64,000 nt of DNA. Source: Roseococcus pinisoli. Its GTDB lineage: Bacteria > Pseudomonadota > Alphaproteobacteria > Acetobacterales > Acetobacteraceae. Of the stretch, positions 7,826-17,869 are shown piece after piece. The stretch spans positions 124,001 to 188,000 of the forward strand of contig NZ_JAHCDA010000004.1 in the NCBI RefSeq assembly GCF_018413645.1, written 5' to 3'. Both the position numbers and the translations under genes were made by a program. Below the pieces are notes generated by a model. The model had not been told where the DNA came from and did no database searches. It saw nothing but the letters and a program-made list of their open reading frames with translations. Position 1 is the first letter of the stretch. Every line of letters begins with the position of its first letter.

Positions 7826-9843
7826 GGGCGGGAGGTTGGCGGAAGAGAATGGGAGTCGAACCCACCCGGGACAGTCTCGCTGCCCCACCCGGATTTGAAG
7901 TCCGGACGCCCCACCGGGGACGACTCTCCTCCGAACAGGTCGACGCGGTGCGGATTGATCCGCCGCAGGTCGCCGCGACGCAAGGTTACGCCGTGGCGGT
8001 CGAGGAAATCCAGGATCTGGATCGCGACCTTGCGGCCGTTGTCCATGCGGTCGCGGAAGAGCGCCGCGGTGAACTCGCCGCCCTCACTGGTTGCGGCGAT
8101 GTCGATCGCGAACCCCACCATCTCGGCTGTGGTGGCGCGCAGAAAGAAATGGTCCTGCGCGATCTGGTCCAGCCGGCCGAGCCGCGCGCAGGCCTTCAGC
8201 AGGCGGCGGATCTCGGCCTCCGCCACGTCGAGCGTGCCCGCGAGGTCGCGCACGCGCGGCGGGCGGAACCGAGCCTCGCCGCCGAGCAGCGGCTCGATGC
8301 GGGCGTAGAGCGCCTCGTCGGCCGGATCGAGGCGGACCTCGTGGCCAGGCAGGCGCAGGAAGGCGCCCTCCAGCACGATCTCGCCGGCACGGGCCAGGCG
8401 CTCCAGCGCCGCCCGGAAGGCCGGGGCCGGAAGGCGCGGCTGGACCAGCATGCGCAGCCGCTCGCGGCCGAGGCCCTGCTGGTCCGCATTCTCCTCGTGA
8501 TAGCGCGCGAGCCCGGCGAGCAGGTTTTCGCGGAAGGCCGCCCAGCCTTCCTCGGAGAGCGTGAGGCGCGCCCCCTCCGCCTCGATGATCACGGCGCCCG
8601 AGGCCAGCGCCTCGGCCTCCGCAGGACCGAGCGCATGGTCGCGCGCGAAGGCGTTCAGCTCCACCTGATGCGGCGGGATGGCGAGGAGGCGCGCGAAGGC
8701 GCGGGCCGGCTCACGCTCCTGCAGGGCGTCCAACTGAGCGAGGCGCTCCGGCGTGCGCCGCTTTCTCGCGGGCGGCCTGAGATCCAGAAAGCGCCCGCCG
8801 CCGATGGTCCGCTGCGCCGAGACGTCGCGCAGGATGAAGCGGTCGCCCGCCGCCGCGGCGATGGGCCGGTCGAGCACCAGCTGCAACAGTCCGCGCCCTC
8901 CGGGCGCGACCGCCTCGCCCAGCGGCACGAGGCGCACGCCCACCTCCGCGCTGGCATGATGAAGCCGCGCGGGGAACCAGGCGCCGAGAGGCTTCGGCTC
9001 GCTCGCGAGGACGCGACAGGCGGCGTCGATCCGGTCGGTCGGCGCGTGCAGGGCGGGCGCGAGCACCATGTCGCCCCGCGCCACCGCCTCCTTCGAGATG
9101 TCGCGGCCGGCGATGTTCAGTGCGCAGCGCTGGCCGGAAAAGCCCCGCTCCGCCGGGCGGTTCTGCGCATGGAGGGAGCGCACCCGCGCCGCGATGCCGG
9201 AGGGGCTCACCACCACCTGGTCGCCCACCGCGACCGAGCCGGACAGCACCGTGCCGGTGACGACGGTGCCGGCGCCGGCCAGGGTGAAGCAGCGATCGAC
9301 GGCCAGGCGGAAGGCGCCCTGCCCGCTGGGCTCGGCCGTCGCCGCCTCGGCATAGGCCAGCGCCGCCTTCAGCGCCTCCATCCCCTGCCCCGTCTGCGCG
9401 GAGACGGGTAGGACCGGCGCCTGCGCCAGCGCGGTATCGGCCAGCAGCTCGTGCAGCTCGGCCGTGACCTCGGCGATGCGCTCGACATCGGCGAGGTCCG
9501 CCTTGCTCAGCGCCACCATCCCCCGGCCGACGCCGAGCAGGTCCAGGATGGCGAGATGCTCGCGCGTCTGGGGCATCACGCCGTCATCGGCAGCGACGAC
9601 CAGCAGCGCGAAGTCGATGCCGCTGGCGCCGGCCAGCATGGTGTGCACGAAGCGCTCATGCCCCGGCACGTCGACGAAGCCGATCACCCGCTCGCCATTG
9701 CCCTGCGGCATATAGGCGAAGCCGAGATCGACGGTGATGCCGCGCGCCTTCTCCTCCTTGAGGCGGTCGGTATCGACGCCGGTCAGCGCCTTCACCAGCG
9801 AGGTCTTGCCGTGGTCGATATGCCCCGCGGTGCCGACGATCAT
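7822..9843 (-). CDS. selB: Selenocysteine-specific elongation factor SelB
   Basis: A GTPase that binds Sec-tRNA-Sec and the SECIS hairpin. Seen: G1 GHIDHGKT, G2-region [13 protein letters not shown]3 DVPGHE, G4 LSKAD, domains 2-3, then the four winged-helix domains ending in [21 protein letters not shown], where the family normally ends. The reading frame continues about 35 more residues through the tRNA-Sec gene (…[11 protein letters not shown]…[10 protein letters not shown]) and stops at 7822-7824, overlapping the next gene as ATGA. Total 673 residues, 614 in E. coli. The ATG at 9843 overlaps the stop of the Sel1-repeat gene (ATGA). Whether the extra tail is made depends on competition with tRNA processing. 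Identity is certain; the natural C-terminus is not. Confidence 0.95.
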   Translation of the reverse strand: MIVGTAGHIDHGKTSLVKALTGVDTDRLKEEKARGITVDLGFAYMPQGNGERVIGFVDVPGHERFVHTMLAGASGIDFALLVVAADDGVMPQTREHLAILDLLGVGRGMVALSKADLADVERIAEVTAELHELLADTALAQAPVLPVSAQTGQGMEALKAALAYAEAATAEPSGQGAFRLAVDRCFTLAGAGTVVTGTVLSGSVAVGDQVVVSPSGIAARVRSLHAQNRPAERGFSGQRCALNIAGRDISKEAVARGDMVLAPALHAPTDRIDAACRVLASEPKPLGAWFPARLHHASAEVGVRLVPLGEAVAPGGRGLLQLVLDRPIAAAAGDRFILRDVSAQRTIGGGRFLDLRPPARKRRTPERLAQLDALQEREPARAFARLLAIPPHQVELNAFARDHALGPAEAEALASGAVIIEAEGARLTLSEEGWAAFRENLLAGLARYHEENADQQGLGRERLRMLVQPRLPAPAFRAALERLARAGEIVLEGAFLRLPGHEVRLDPADEALYARIEPLLGGEARFRPPRVRDLAGTLDVAEAEIRRLLKACARLGRLDQIAQDHFFLRATTAEMVGFAIDIAATSEGGEFTAALFRDRMDNGRKVAIQILDFLDRHGVTLRRGDLRRINPHRVDLFGGESSPVGRPDFKSGWGSETVPGGFDSHSLPPTSRP
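7837..7932 (-). tRNA. selC: tRNA-Sec (anticodon UCA)
   Basis: A 96-nt gene with all marks of bacterial tRNA-Sec: an 8-bp acceptor stem (GGAGGAGA with TCTCTTCC, one G-U pair), an extended D arm, the anticodon stem-loop CCGGA-CTTCAAA-TCCGG with UCA in the loop, a long variable arm (GGGGCAGCGAGACTGTCCC region), a T arm with GGTTCGACTCC, discriminator G and an encoded CCA (7837-7839). The layout follows E. coli selC closely. It decodes the in-frame UGA of the formate dehydrogenase gene about 9 kb upstream in the same operon. The whole gene lies inside the 3' end of the selB open reading frame on the same strand. Confidence 0.97.
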
Positions 9844-10607
9844 CGCAGCGGCATCCCGGCGCGGCGCTCGGCTTCCTCGAGGCCGGCATCGTCCAGCGCG
9901 GCGCGCGCGGCCCCCAGGAAGGGGCGCGCCAGCCGGCTGCCGCCCGACTGCGCGCGCAGGAGCCAGGCCAGCGCCTCGACGGCATCGGGCTCGACACCCG
10001 TTCCCATGTGCAGCGCGGCGCCCAGCATGGCCTGGCCGTCGGCATCGCCCAGCTCGGCGCCCCGGCGCCACCAGGCGGCGGCCTTGGTGGGGTCACGCTC
10101 CACGCCCATCGCGTGGTGATAGAGCATGCCCAGCCGCGTCATCGAGGAGGCGATGCCGGCCTCGGCGGCGAGCAGCGCCCAGCGCCGCGCCTCCTCCGGA
10201 TCGGCGGGCATGACCTCGCCCTCCAGCAGCATCCAGCTGAACATGTCCTGGGCCAGCGCATCGCCCTGTTCAGCCGCGGCGCGGTAGAGCTTTTCCGCCC
10301 GCGCGGGATCGGGCTCCACCCCCTCGCCGCCACGCAGGTAGAGGGTGGCGAGGTTGCGCTGGCCCGGCGCGTAGCCGGCCTCGGCCGAGAGGGTGAGCCA
10401 TTTCAGCGCCAGGAGCGCATCCACCGGCACGCCCAGCCCCTCCACGAAGCAGCCGCCGATATTGGATTGCGCGCGGGCGTTTCCCGCCCGGGCCAGCGGC
10501 TCCCACAGCGCCAGGGCCGTGGCGTAGTCCCCTGCGCGGAAGGCGGCCATGGCCTCCTCCATGGGATCTGCGGTGGGCGCACGGCGAAGCCGGTCAAGCC
10601 AGGCCAC
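9840..10607 (-). CDS. Sel1-like repeat protein between selA and selB
   Basis: 255 residues with no signal peptide. It is built of about five to six Sel1-like (TPR-type) helical repeats of roughly 36 residues, for example [25 protein letters not shown]-like and [20 protein letters not shown]-like blocks, with the typical A-x-x-x-L-G-x-x-Y/L spacing. Such repeats bind proteins. The start overlaps the end of selA by 14 nt and the stop overlaps the selB start by 4 nt, so the three are probably translated as a coupled set. That placement suggests a helper of selenocysteine incorporation or of formate dehydrogenase assembly; this is inference. SLR proteins are common, so the assignment to the pathway rests on context only. 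Confidence 0.85.
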   Translation of the reverse strand: MAWLDRLRRAPTADPMEEAMAAFRAGDYATALALWEPLARAGNARAQSNIGGCFVEGLGVPVDALLALKWLTLSAEAGYAPGQRNLATLYLRGGEGVEPDPARAEKLYRAAAEQGDALAQDMFSWMLLEGEVMPADPEEARRWALLAAEAGIASSMTRLGMLYHHAMGVERDPTKAAAWWRRGAELGDADGQAMLGAALHMGTGVEPDAVEALAWLLRAQSGGSRLARPFLGAARAALDDAGLEEAERRAGMPLR

Positions 10608-11964
10608 GAAGCGTCTCCAGGAAACCCGCCTCGTCCGTGAGGCAACGCAGGTCCAGCACCAGCGCGCCGTCCTGCATCCGGCCGATCACCGGCCGCTCCA
10701 GGCGGCGCAGCGCGGCGGCCAGCCCTTCCAGCTCCCGGCCGCGAAGCGCGATGAGGCGCAGGCCATGGCTCGGCAGCGTGTCGAGCGGCAGGGCGCCGGA
10801 GCCGATCTGGCTACGGCAGGCGCAGGTCTCGACCGCGAAGCCGGCGGGCAGCAGCGCGGCCACCGCCGGCGCCAGCCGCTGCGCCTGCGCGCCGATCCCG
10901 GCCGCGTCGCGCGCCAGGAAATGCAGGGTGGGCAGCCGCTCCGCCAGCCGGTCGGGATCGCGATAGAGCTTCAGCGTCGCCTCCAGCGCGGCGAGGCGCA
11001 GCTTGTCGACGCGGAGCGCGCGCTTCATCGGATTGCGGTTGATCGCCTCGATCAGGTCGCGCCGGCCGACGATGAAGCCCGCCTGCGGCCCGCCCAGCAG
11101 CTTGTCGCCCGAGAAGGTGACGATGTCCGCGCCCTCGGCGATCGCCTCGCGCACCGTCGGCTCCTTCGCGAGGCCCCAGCGCGAGAGGTCGACGAGCGTG
11201 CCGGAGCCGAGGTCGTTCAGCAGCGGTACCCCGGCCTCATGCGCGATGGCGGCCAGCGCCGCGCCGTCCACCTCGGCCGTGAAGCCCTCGATCCGGTAGT
11301 TCGAGGTATGGACCTTGAGCACGAGGCCCGTCTCCGGCCCCAGCGCGCCGCGATAATCCTTGGGGTGGGTGCGGTTGGTGGTGCCCACCTCCACAAGCTT
11401 CACGCCGGCGCGCGCCATGATGTCCGGCATGCGGAAGGCGCCGCCGATCTCGATCAGCTCGCCGCGGGAGACGATGGCCTCCCGCCCCGCGCCCAGGGAG
11501 TTGAGCGCGATGAGCACGGCCGCGGCGTTGTTGTTCACCAGCGTCGCGTCCTCGGCGCCGGTCAGCTCGCGCAGGAGCTCGCGCAGGTGATCGTCGCGCT
11601 CGCCGCGCCTTCCGGTGTCGAGCTCGAATTCCAGGGCCACGGCCTCGCGCATCGCCGCCGTCACGGCCTCGATGGCGGCCTCCGCCAGCACCGCGCGGCC
11701 GAGATTGGTGTGCAGCACCGTGCCGGTGAGGTTGAAGAGCGGCCGCAGCCGGGGGCGATAGCGCTCCGCGAGGCGATGCCCCACCGCCTCGGCCACCGCC
11801 TCGGCGTTGGGGAGCGGCGCCGAGGCGCCGGCACGCAGCTCGGCCAGCGTCGCGCGGATCGCGGCGGTGGCCTCCGCCCGGCCATGCCGCTCGATGGCCG
11901 GCCCGCACAGGCCCAGCACCCGGTCGACCGAGGGCAGGCCGCGAAGGTCGGGCTTGTCGGCCAT
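10594..11964 (-). CDS. selA: L-seryl-tRNA(Sec) selenium transferase SelA
   Basis: A PLP enzyme that converts Ser-tRNA-Sec to Sec-tRNA-Sec using selenophosphate. The 456-residue length fits the family. The PLP lysine lies in [14 protein letters not shown] (Lys288; Lys295 in E. coli). Also seen are [15 protein letters not shown] near residue 77, NNNAAAV near 144 and [12 protein letters not shown] near 249, all family landmarks. The ATG at 11964 is 2 nt after the fdhE stop, and the 3' end overlaps the Sel1-repeat gene. All selenocysteine factors except SelD are in this operon. Confidence 0.97.
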   Translation of the reverse strand: MADKPDLRGLPSVDRVLGLCGPAIERHGRAEATAAIRATLAELRAGASAPLPNAEAVAEAVGHRLAERYRPRLRPLFNLTGTVLHTNLGRAVLAEAAIEAVTAAMREAVALEFELDTGRRGERDDHLRELLRELTGAEDATLVNNNAAAVLIALNSLGAGREAIVSRGELIEIGGAFRMPDIMARAGVKLVEVGTTNRTHPKDYRGALGPETGLVLKVHTSNYRIEGFTAEVDGAALAAIAHEAGVPLLNDLGSGTLVDLSRWGLAKEPTVREAIAEGADIVTFSGDKLLGGPQAGFIVGRRDLIEAINRNPMKRALRVDKLRLAALEATLKLYRDPDRLAERLPTLHFLARDAAGIGAQAQRLAPAVAALLPAGFAVETCACRSQIGSGALPLDTLPSHGLRLIALRGRELEGLAAALRRLERPVIGRMQDGALVLDLRCLTDEAGFLETLRGLA

Positions 11965-11966
11965 GG

Positions 11967-12887
11967 TCAGTAGCCGATCAGGAAGGGGCTGAAGCCGGCG
12001 CGGCGGTAGTCGGTCTCCCGCATCAGCAGGTCGAGGCCCAGGCTGGCGACGTCATCCGCCACGCATTCCAGGGAGGGGTTGCGGTTCTGGTAGAGGATCT
12101 TCACCCAGCTGCGGCAGGCATCGCAGGTCTCGGCCTTGATGGAGGCGTCCTCCTCCCCCTCGGCCGATTTGTAGCCGATGCCCTTGGTCGAGCCGCAGGC
12201 CAGGCACTTGATGCGGACCTCGTTCCAATGCGTGCCGCAGAAGGCGCAGCCGACATAGCGCACATTCTCCGTGCCCAGCCGCCCCGAGACGATGGAGGCC
12301 ACCGGCGGCCCGCCGCAGACGGGGCAGAGCCCGGTCTCGACGGGCACCAGCAGCGCCGGATCCAGCGAGGAGGCCAGGCGTGCGGCATGAACCTGCATCG
12401 CGGCCGAGAGGAAGAGGTGCGGCGACAGCGCCTCGAAGGGAATGGAGTCAGCAAGCACATTGCCGATCACCTCGTCGAGGATCTCGGCGGGTGCGCGGCG
12501 CAGCGCCTCCAGCCCCTCCGCGGCCTGCGCCGGCATGTCGAGCGTCGGGGCCTCATCGAGGAAGCGGGCGATGACCTCCCGCAGCTCCGCCGATTTCTCC
12601 AGCAGCTTGCGGTCGAGCGGCGGCATCTTTCCGGCCCGCGCGCGCTCCACCTGCTCGGGCGGGATCGGCGTGGCGGGCGGCAGGGCGGCGGCCAGCCGGG
12701 ACTGCAGTGCCGACAGCGCCGAAAGGAATCGCAGATAGGGCGCGAGCTGGCTGCTTTCCGCCAGCTCCGCGAAGCGCTCGGCACGGCCGGAGAACAGGCC
12801 CGCCGGCTCGGGCAGGACGGCGAAGGGGGGCCTGACGATGCGCCCGATCATGGAGGGATCGGGCTGTAATCCTGAGAAACCGGACAT
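11967..12887 (-). CDS. fdhE: Formate dehydrogenase accessory protein FdhE
   Basis: FdhE is a cytoplasmic iron-binding factor needed for activity of exported respiratory formate dehydrogenases. The 306-residue product shows the family's C-terminal cysteine pairs: [22 protein letters not shown] and CDACRSW, which coordinate metal. The N-terminal half is helical. It lies 40 nt after the cytochrome b subunit gene and 2 nt before selA. The ATG at 12887 has a GAGGTTCC stretch upstream as a modest ribosome site. Confidence 0.95.
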   Translation of the reverse strand: MSGFSGLQPDPSMIGRIVRPPFAVLPEPAGLFSGRAERFAELAESSQLAPYLRFLSALSALQSRLAAALPPATPIPPEQVERARAGKMPPLDRKLLEKSAELREVIARFLDEAPTLDMPAQAAEGLEALRRAPAEILDEVIGNVLADSIPFEALSPHLFLSAAMQVHAARLASSLDPALLVPVETGLCPVCGGPPVASIVSGRLGTENVRYVGCAFCGTHWNEVRIKCLACGSTKGIGYKSAEGEEDASIKAETCDACRSWVKILYQNRNPSLECVADDVASLGLDLLMRETDYRRAGFSPFLIGY

Positions 12888-12927
12888 GGAACCTCATGGG
12901 CCGAACCGGCCACCACGTGACAGCGAG

Positions 12928-13641
12928 CTACTTGGCCGGGTCGATCCTACGCCGTCCGACCAGCTGGCGCAGCCATTTCCGGTGGTGCCGCCAGGCCCAT
13001 CCGCCCGTCACCGTGCCGCGCGTCATCGCGCTGAGCGTCCCTCGCGTCCAGAAGGCCGCATAGACGTGCAGGATGAAGATGCAGATGATCAGCACGGCCG
13101 CGATGGAGTGGACGAGCACCGCGACGCGGCGGACATCGATGGGCGTGGCCTCGCCGAAATACTGGTCCCAGATCAGGATGCCGCTGGCGATCAGCACCAG
13201 GATCAGCCCCGTCATTCCCCAGAAGATGAACTTCTGACCGGCATTGTACTTGCCGAGCTCGGGCAGCCTTTCCTCATGGCCGGCGACGACGTCGCCGATG
13301 CGCTTCACCCAGACGACGTCGGTGCGCTCGGGCAGGTTCGCGCGCCAGAGCTGGAAGAAGAAGATGAAGAAGCTGACGAAGAGCACCACCCCGATCCAGG
13401 GATGCAGCAGCCGCGTGTTCTGACCGCCGCCGAACAGCCCCGTCAGGAAGAACAGCGCCGGGGTGAAGAGCGCGAGGCCCGACAGCGCGAGCAGGATGAG
13501 GCTCGTCGCCGTGATCCAGTGGTTGAGCCGCTGCAGCGGCCCGTAGCGGTTCACGGTGACGGGAGGACCGGAATGGACGGCATCGCTGGGCTGGGCGCTG
13601 CCGTCGGGAATCGTGTTCTGGCTCATCCGGTTCTGGTTCAT
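12928..13641 (-). CDS. fdoI: Formate dehydrogenase cytochrome b556 (gamma) subunit
   Basis: A membrane subunit that passes electrons from the beta subunit to the quinone pool through two b hemes. Four hydrophobic helices can be seen, beginning with [19 protein letters not shown] near residue 36. The FdnI/FdoI pattern [11 protein letters not shown] precedes the first helix, and histidines in helices 1, 2 and 4 fit heme ligands. Length 237 against 211-217 in E. coli; the extra residues are a polar N-terminal tail. ATG 13641 overlaps the beta-subunit stop (ATGA); an ATG five codons later is an alternative. Confidence 0.93.
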   Translation of the reverse strand: MNQNRMSQNTIPDGSAQPSDAVHSGPPVTVNRYGPLQRLNHWITATSLILLALSGLALFTPALFFLTGLFGGGQNTRLLHPWIGVVLFVSFFIFFFQLWRANLPERTDVVWVKRIGDVVAGHEERLPELGKYNAGQKFIFWGMTGLILVLIASGILIWDQYFGEATPIDVRRVAVLVHSIAAVLIICIFILHVYAAFWTRGTLSAMTRGTVTGGWAWRHHRKWLRQLVGRRRIDPAK

Positions 13642-14636
13642 CCGGGCCGCTCCTCGGAATCGGGGGGCGGGACAGGCCGACCCTCGACCAGCTTCTCCGC
13701 ATTCTCCTCATCCTCGCGGGAGACGCGGTTGGCGCGGCCGAAGATGCCGTGCATCAGGCTGCCGACCGCCGCGAAGCCCATGACGGCCAGGCCGACATAC
13801 TTCGTCATGCCCTTCCAGGTCTCGACCAGCGGCGAGATGCGCGGGTTCTCCGGCAGGCCGGAATAGATGCCTGGCTGGTCGGCATGGTGCAGCACGTACA
13901 TCACGTGCGTGCCACCCACGCCCGGCGGGTCATAGAGGCCGGCATTGGCGAAGCCGCGCGACTTGAGGTCGGTGATGCGCTCCTGCGCGTGGCGCGTCAT
14001 GTCCTCCTTGGTGCCGAAGACGATGGCCTGGGTCGGGCAGGCCTTGGCGCAGGCCGGCCCCTGCCCGACGGCCACGCGGTCCGAGCAGAGGGTACACTTG
14101 TAGGCGCGGTGATCGGCCCGCGAGATGCGCGGGATGTTGAAGGGACAGCCCTTCACGCAGTAGCCGCAGCCGATGCAGTTGTCGTGGATGAAGTCCACGA
14201 TGCCGTTGGTGTATTGAACGATGGCACCGGGCGCCGGGCAGGCCTTGAGGCAGCCCGGATCGGCGCAGTGCATGCAGCCGTCCTTGCGGATGAGCCATTC
14301 GAGATTGTTCGTCTCGGGGTTCACCCATTCCGAGAACCGCATGAGGGTGAACATGTCCTCGGTGAGGTCATGCGGGTTCTCGTAGACGCCCGTGTTCACG
14401 CCGATCGCCGGGTTGGTGTCGTTCCATTCGACGCAGGCCGACTGGCACGCCTTGCAGCCGATGCACTTCGAGACGTCGATCAGCTTCGCCACGGCCGTGA
14501 GCTGGCGCTGGGGCGCCGGCAGGCTCGAGGTCGCGGAACGGCGCAGCAGGTCCTGCGGCCCGAAATTCGCGGCCAGCGCCCGGACCGGCGGATTGCTCAC
14601 CGCCGTCCGTGGCTGTTCGGCCATGGTCCCACTCAT
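13638..14636 (-). CDS. fdoH: Formate dehydrogenase iron-sulfur (beta) subunit
   Basis: 332 residues. Four cysteine clusters bind [4Fe-4S] centres: [36 protein letters not shown] and CTLCSDR with CAKACP. A single C-terminal membrane helix ([20 protein letters not shown]) anchors it beside the cytochrome b subunit. It accepts electrons from the selenocysteine/molybdenum subunit in the periplasm. Both ends overlap neighbours as ATGA, a fully coupled arrangement. Whether it is closer to FdnH or FdoH cannot be told from sequence alone; I use fdo names by convention. Confidence 0.95.
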   Translation of the reverse strand: MSGTMAEQPRTAVSNPPVRALAANFGPQDLLRRSATSSLPAPQRQLTAVAKLIDVSKCIGCKACQSACVEWNDTNPAIGVNTGVYENPHDLTEDMFTLMRFSEWVNPETNNLEWLIRKDGCMHCADPGCLKACPAPGAIVQYTNGIVDFIHDNCIGCGYCVKGCPFNIPRISRADHRAYKCTLCSDRVAVGQGPACAKACPTQAIVFGTKEDMTRHAQERITDLKSRGFANAGLYDPPGVGGTHVMYVLHHADQPGIYSGLPENPRISPLVETWKGMTKYVGLAVMGFAAVGSLMHGIFGRANRVSREDEENAEKLVEGRPVPPPDSEERPG

Positions 14637-17600
14637 GACACGACTCCCGGCGGCGTTGTGGGTTCGATGTTGACGAGGAACGCCTTGAAGCCTGGCGTCT
14701 CGATATTCGCGTCACCCACGAAGGGCGACAGCGTATTGGCGTTGAAGCCCTTCCGCGCGGCGCCGGTGAAGCCCCAGTGGATCGGGATGCCGACCACATG
14801 GACCACGCGCCCGCCGTCGCAATGCAGCGGCTGGATGCGCCGCGTCACCACGGCCTTCGCCTTCACCGAGCCGCGCTTGGACCAGACGCGCACCCAGCCG
14901 CCCCCGGTGATGCCCCGCATGGCCGCGAGCTCATGCGAGATCTCGACGAAGAACTCCGGCTGCAGGGCCGCATTCACCCTGTTGTGCTTGGTCCAGTAGT
15001 GGAAGTGCTCCGTGAGGCGGTAGCTCGTCGCCGCGAAGGGGAATTCCTCCGAATTGCCGAAGCGCGCCACGTCGCTCTCGAAGATGCGCGCCACCGGGTT
15101 GCCGCGCATCCTGGGGTTCAGGACGTTCGGCACCGGGCTCTCGAAGGGCTCCATATGCGCGGGGAAAGGCCCGTCCCGCATCATGCCGCGCGTGAAGAGG
15201 CGCGAGCTGCCCTCCTGGTTCATGATGAAGGGCATGACCTGGTCGGGTCGCGCCGTCGGTGCGATGTCCGGCACGTCGTAGCCGGTCCATTGGGTCCCGT
15301 TCCACTCGAGCAGCTTGCGGGACGGATCCCAGGGCTTGCCCTGCAGGTCGGCCGAGGCGCGGTTGTAGAGCGTGCGCCGGTTGAGCGGCCAGGCGAAGGT
15401 CCAGTTGGGATAGACGCCCACCCCGTCCGGATCCTCGGTTCCGCGGCGTGCCATGTTGTTGCCCGCCTCGTTGAAGCAGCCGGAATAGATCCAGCAGCCG
15501 GACATGGTGGAGCCGTCGTCCCGCAGCTGGGAGAAGTTCACCACCTGCTTGCCGGCCTGGACCAGCACCTTCGACGGATCGGCCGGATCGGTGAGGTCGA
15601 CGAGCGCGCGCCCGTTGATCTCCTTCGCCAGCTCCTCCGGCGTCGGCTGGTTGGGATCCTCGTATTGCCAGGAGAGGTTGAAGATCGGATCCGGGAAGGC
15701 GCCGCCCTCCTTGCGGTAGAGCTCCCTCATCCGCAGGAAGATCTGCGACATGATCCAGACGTCGTTGCGGGCCTCGCCGGGCGGCGTCGCCGCCGGCCAG
15801 AACCACTGCAGCCAGCGGCCGGAATTGGTCAGCGAGCCCTCATCCTCGGCGAAGCAGCTGGTGGGCAGCTGGATCACCTCGGTGCGAATGCTCGCCGGGT
15901 TCACGTCGTTGTACTCGCCGTGATTCTCCCAGAAGCGCGACGTCTCCGTCTCCAGCGGGTCCATGGTGACGAGGAATTTGAGCTTCGACAGCGCCGAGGT
16001 GGACTTGCCGCGATCCGGGAAAGCCATCAGCGGGTTGAAGCCCTGGCAGATATAGCCGTTCACCCGCCCCTGGTTCATCAGCTCGAACATCCGCAGGATG
16101 TCGTAGGACGGTACGTCGAGCTTCGAGAGGTAGTCGTAGCACCAGTCGTTCTCGGCCGTGGCGGCTTCGCCCCACATGGCCTTCTGGAAGCTCACCATGA
16201 ACTTCGGATAGTTCTGCCAGTAGCTGGTCTGGCCCGGCCGCAGCGGCTTGAACTGCCGCGACTTCATGTAGGTCGCGTAGTCGGTCTCCGCCTCGGTCGG
16301 CATGTTCAGGTAGCCGGTGAGCAGGTGCGACATCAGGCCCATATCGGTCAGGCCCTGGATGTTCGAATGGCCGCGCAGCGCGTTCATGCCGCCGCCGCGC
16401 ACGCCGATATTGCCCAGGATGAGCTGGAGCATCGCCATGGCGCGGATGTTCTGCGAGCCGTGCGAATGCTGCGTCCAGCCGAGCGCGTACATCGACGTCA
16501 TGGTCTTCGTCGGCGTCGAGCATTCGGAGATCATCTGCGCGACGTGCAGGAACTTGTCCTGCGGCGTGCCGCAGATGCGCTGCACCATCTCGGGCGTGAA
16601 GACCGAGACGTGCTGCTTCAGCAGGTTCCAGACGCAGCGCGGGTGCTGCAGCGTCTCGTCCACGCGGGCGAAGCCGTCCTCGCCCATCTCGTAGTCCCAG
16701 CTCGTCCGGTCGTAGTCGCGCTTCTCCTCGTCATAGCCGGAGAAAAGGCCGTCGCTGTAGGAGAAGCCTTCCTTCACGATGAAGGAGGCGTTGGTGAAGG
16801 CCTTGGTGTACTCCCACTGCACGCGGTCGTTCTGGATGCAGTAGTTGATCACCCCCAGCAGGAAGGCGATGTCCGAGCCCTGGCGGATCGGCGCGTAGTA
16901 GTCCGCGACCGAGGCCGTGCGCGTGAAGCGCGGGTCCACGACGATCAGCTTCGCGCCGCGGTGGGCCTTCGCCTCCGTGACCCATTTGAAGCCGCAGGGA
17001 TGCGCTTCCGCCGCATTGCCGCCCATGACGACAACGAGATCGGTGTTGCGAATGTCGGTCCAGGAGTTGGTCATCGCTCCACGGCCAAATGTCGGGCCCA
17101 AACTGGACACCGTGGGGCCGTGTCAGACGCGCGCCTGGTTATCGAATCCTACAATGCCGAGCGTCTTGGCGACCTTGAAGGTCGTCCAGGCCGTCTCGTT
17201 GGTGGTGGCCGAGGCCGCGAGCATGCCGGTGGTCGTCCAGCGGTTCACGGTGACGCCGGCCTGGTTGCGGGCGATGAAGTTCGCGTCGCGATCGTCCTTC
17301 ATCAGGCGCGCGATCCGATCCAGCGCCTGGTCCCAGCTGATCCGCTCGAAGCGGTCCGAGCCGGGGCGGCGGAGCATCGGATAGCGGAGGCGCGTTTCCG
17401 ACTTCACGAAGTCCTTCAGCGCCGCGCCCTTGGGGCAGAGCGTGCCGAGGTTCGTGGGGTGGTCCGCATCGCCTTCGACGTGCAGGAGCTCGGCATGCTC
17501 CCCCTTCCGGACGTCGCCGCGCGAATACAGGATCACGCCGCAGGCGACCGAGCAGTAGGTGCAGGTGTTTCGCGTCTCGGTGGTGTTCACCAACTTGAAG

Positions 17601-17722
17601 GGCCGGACATGGGCGGCGACCGCGGCCTCCGCCTCCCCGAAGCCCATCGCCGTCACCGAGGTGGCCGCGACACCCGCACCCGCCACCTTCAAGAGGCTGC
17701 GGCGCGAGAGTTCGACGTTCAT
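14633..17722 (-). CDS. fdoG: Selenocysteine-containing formate dehydrogenase, major (alpha) subunit
   Basis: Oxidises formate to CO2 at a molybdopterin centre with Sec ligand. The gene is read through an in-frame UGA (17123-17125, codon 200). Flanks read [25 protein letters not shown], the classic FdnG/FdoG Sec context (Sec196 in E. coli). The product is 1029 residues, E. coli about 1015. The N-terminus has a Tat signal ([17 protein letters not shown]) and then the cysteine cluster CTYCSVAC with LCPKG for [4Fe-4S]. Downstream of the UGA the remaining 829 residues are intact with no other stop. ATG 17722 follows GGGAGG. A standard annotation would split it into two false genes at the UGA. First gene of the operon; the 3' end overlaps fdoH as ATGA. 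Confidence 0.97.
17080..17125 (-). promoter_or_regulatory. Sec UGA codon and SECIS hairpin
   Basis: Directly 3' of the UGA (17123-17125), CACGGCC (17122-17116) pairs perfectly with GGCCGTG (17086-17080), a 7-bp stem enclosing 29 nt. An upper stem GTCC-AGTTT-GGGC can form within it. This matches the position and general shape of the bacterial SECIS that SelB binds, which must start right at the UGA. The upper loop differs from the GGUCU loop of E. coli fdhF. The upper-stem model was drawn by eye. Confidence 0.75.
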
Positions 17723-17754
17723 TCTGACCCTCCCATCCAAGGAGTTAGGCCACG

Positions 17755-17784
17755 AGCAGACTGCGCGGCGCCGATCCAAGTCAA
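17755..17784 (-). promoter_or_regulatory. Possible promoter of the formate dehydrogenase-Sec operon
   Basis: On the minus strand TTGACT (17784-17779) is followed after 18 nt by TCTGCT (17760-17755). The -35 is good and the -10 poor. It would give a leader of about 26 nt ahead of the ATG at 17722, including the GGGAGG ribosome site. An activator might be needed. Confidence 0.3.
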
Positions 17785-17835
17785 GGAGAAACACCCCATC
17801 GACCGGCACGTTGCCCGCGGCAGAAAATCACGAAT

Positions 17836-17849
17836 CCGGAACGTTCCGG
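17836..17849. promoter_or_regulatory. 14-nt perfect palindrome upstream of the formate dehydrogenase operon
   Basis: CCGGAACGTTCCGG is self-complementary over 14 nt and lies about 50 nt upstream of the proposed -35 and about 115 nt upstream of the fdoG start. Its place suits an activator-binding site. It is also just 21 nt after the end of the metallopeptidase gene on the same strand. No regulator is assigned. Confidence 0.35.
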
Positions 17850-17869
17850 TGATGCGTCGCAATAGGGAA

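Noticed and set aside
17123-17809. A separate short gene ending at the UGA, followed by a second gene starting at about 17110
   Set aside because: The two parts are one selenoprotein frame; the UGA has the conserved Sec context, SECIS-like stem and linked selABCD genes, so a nonsense mutation or two genes is unlikely.
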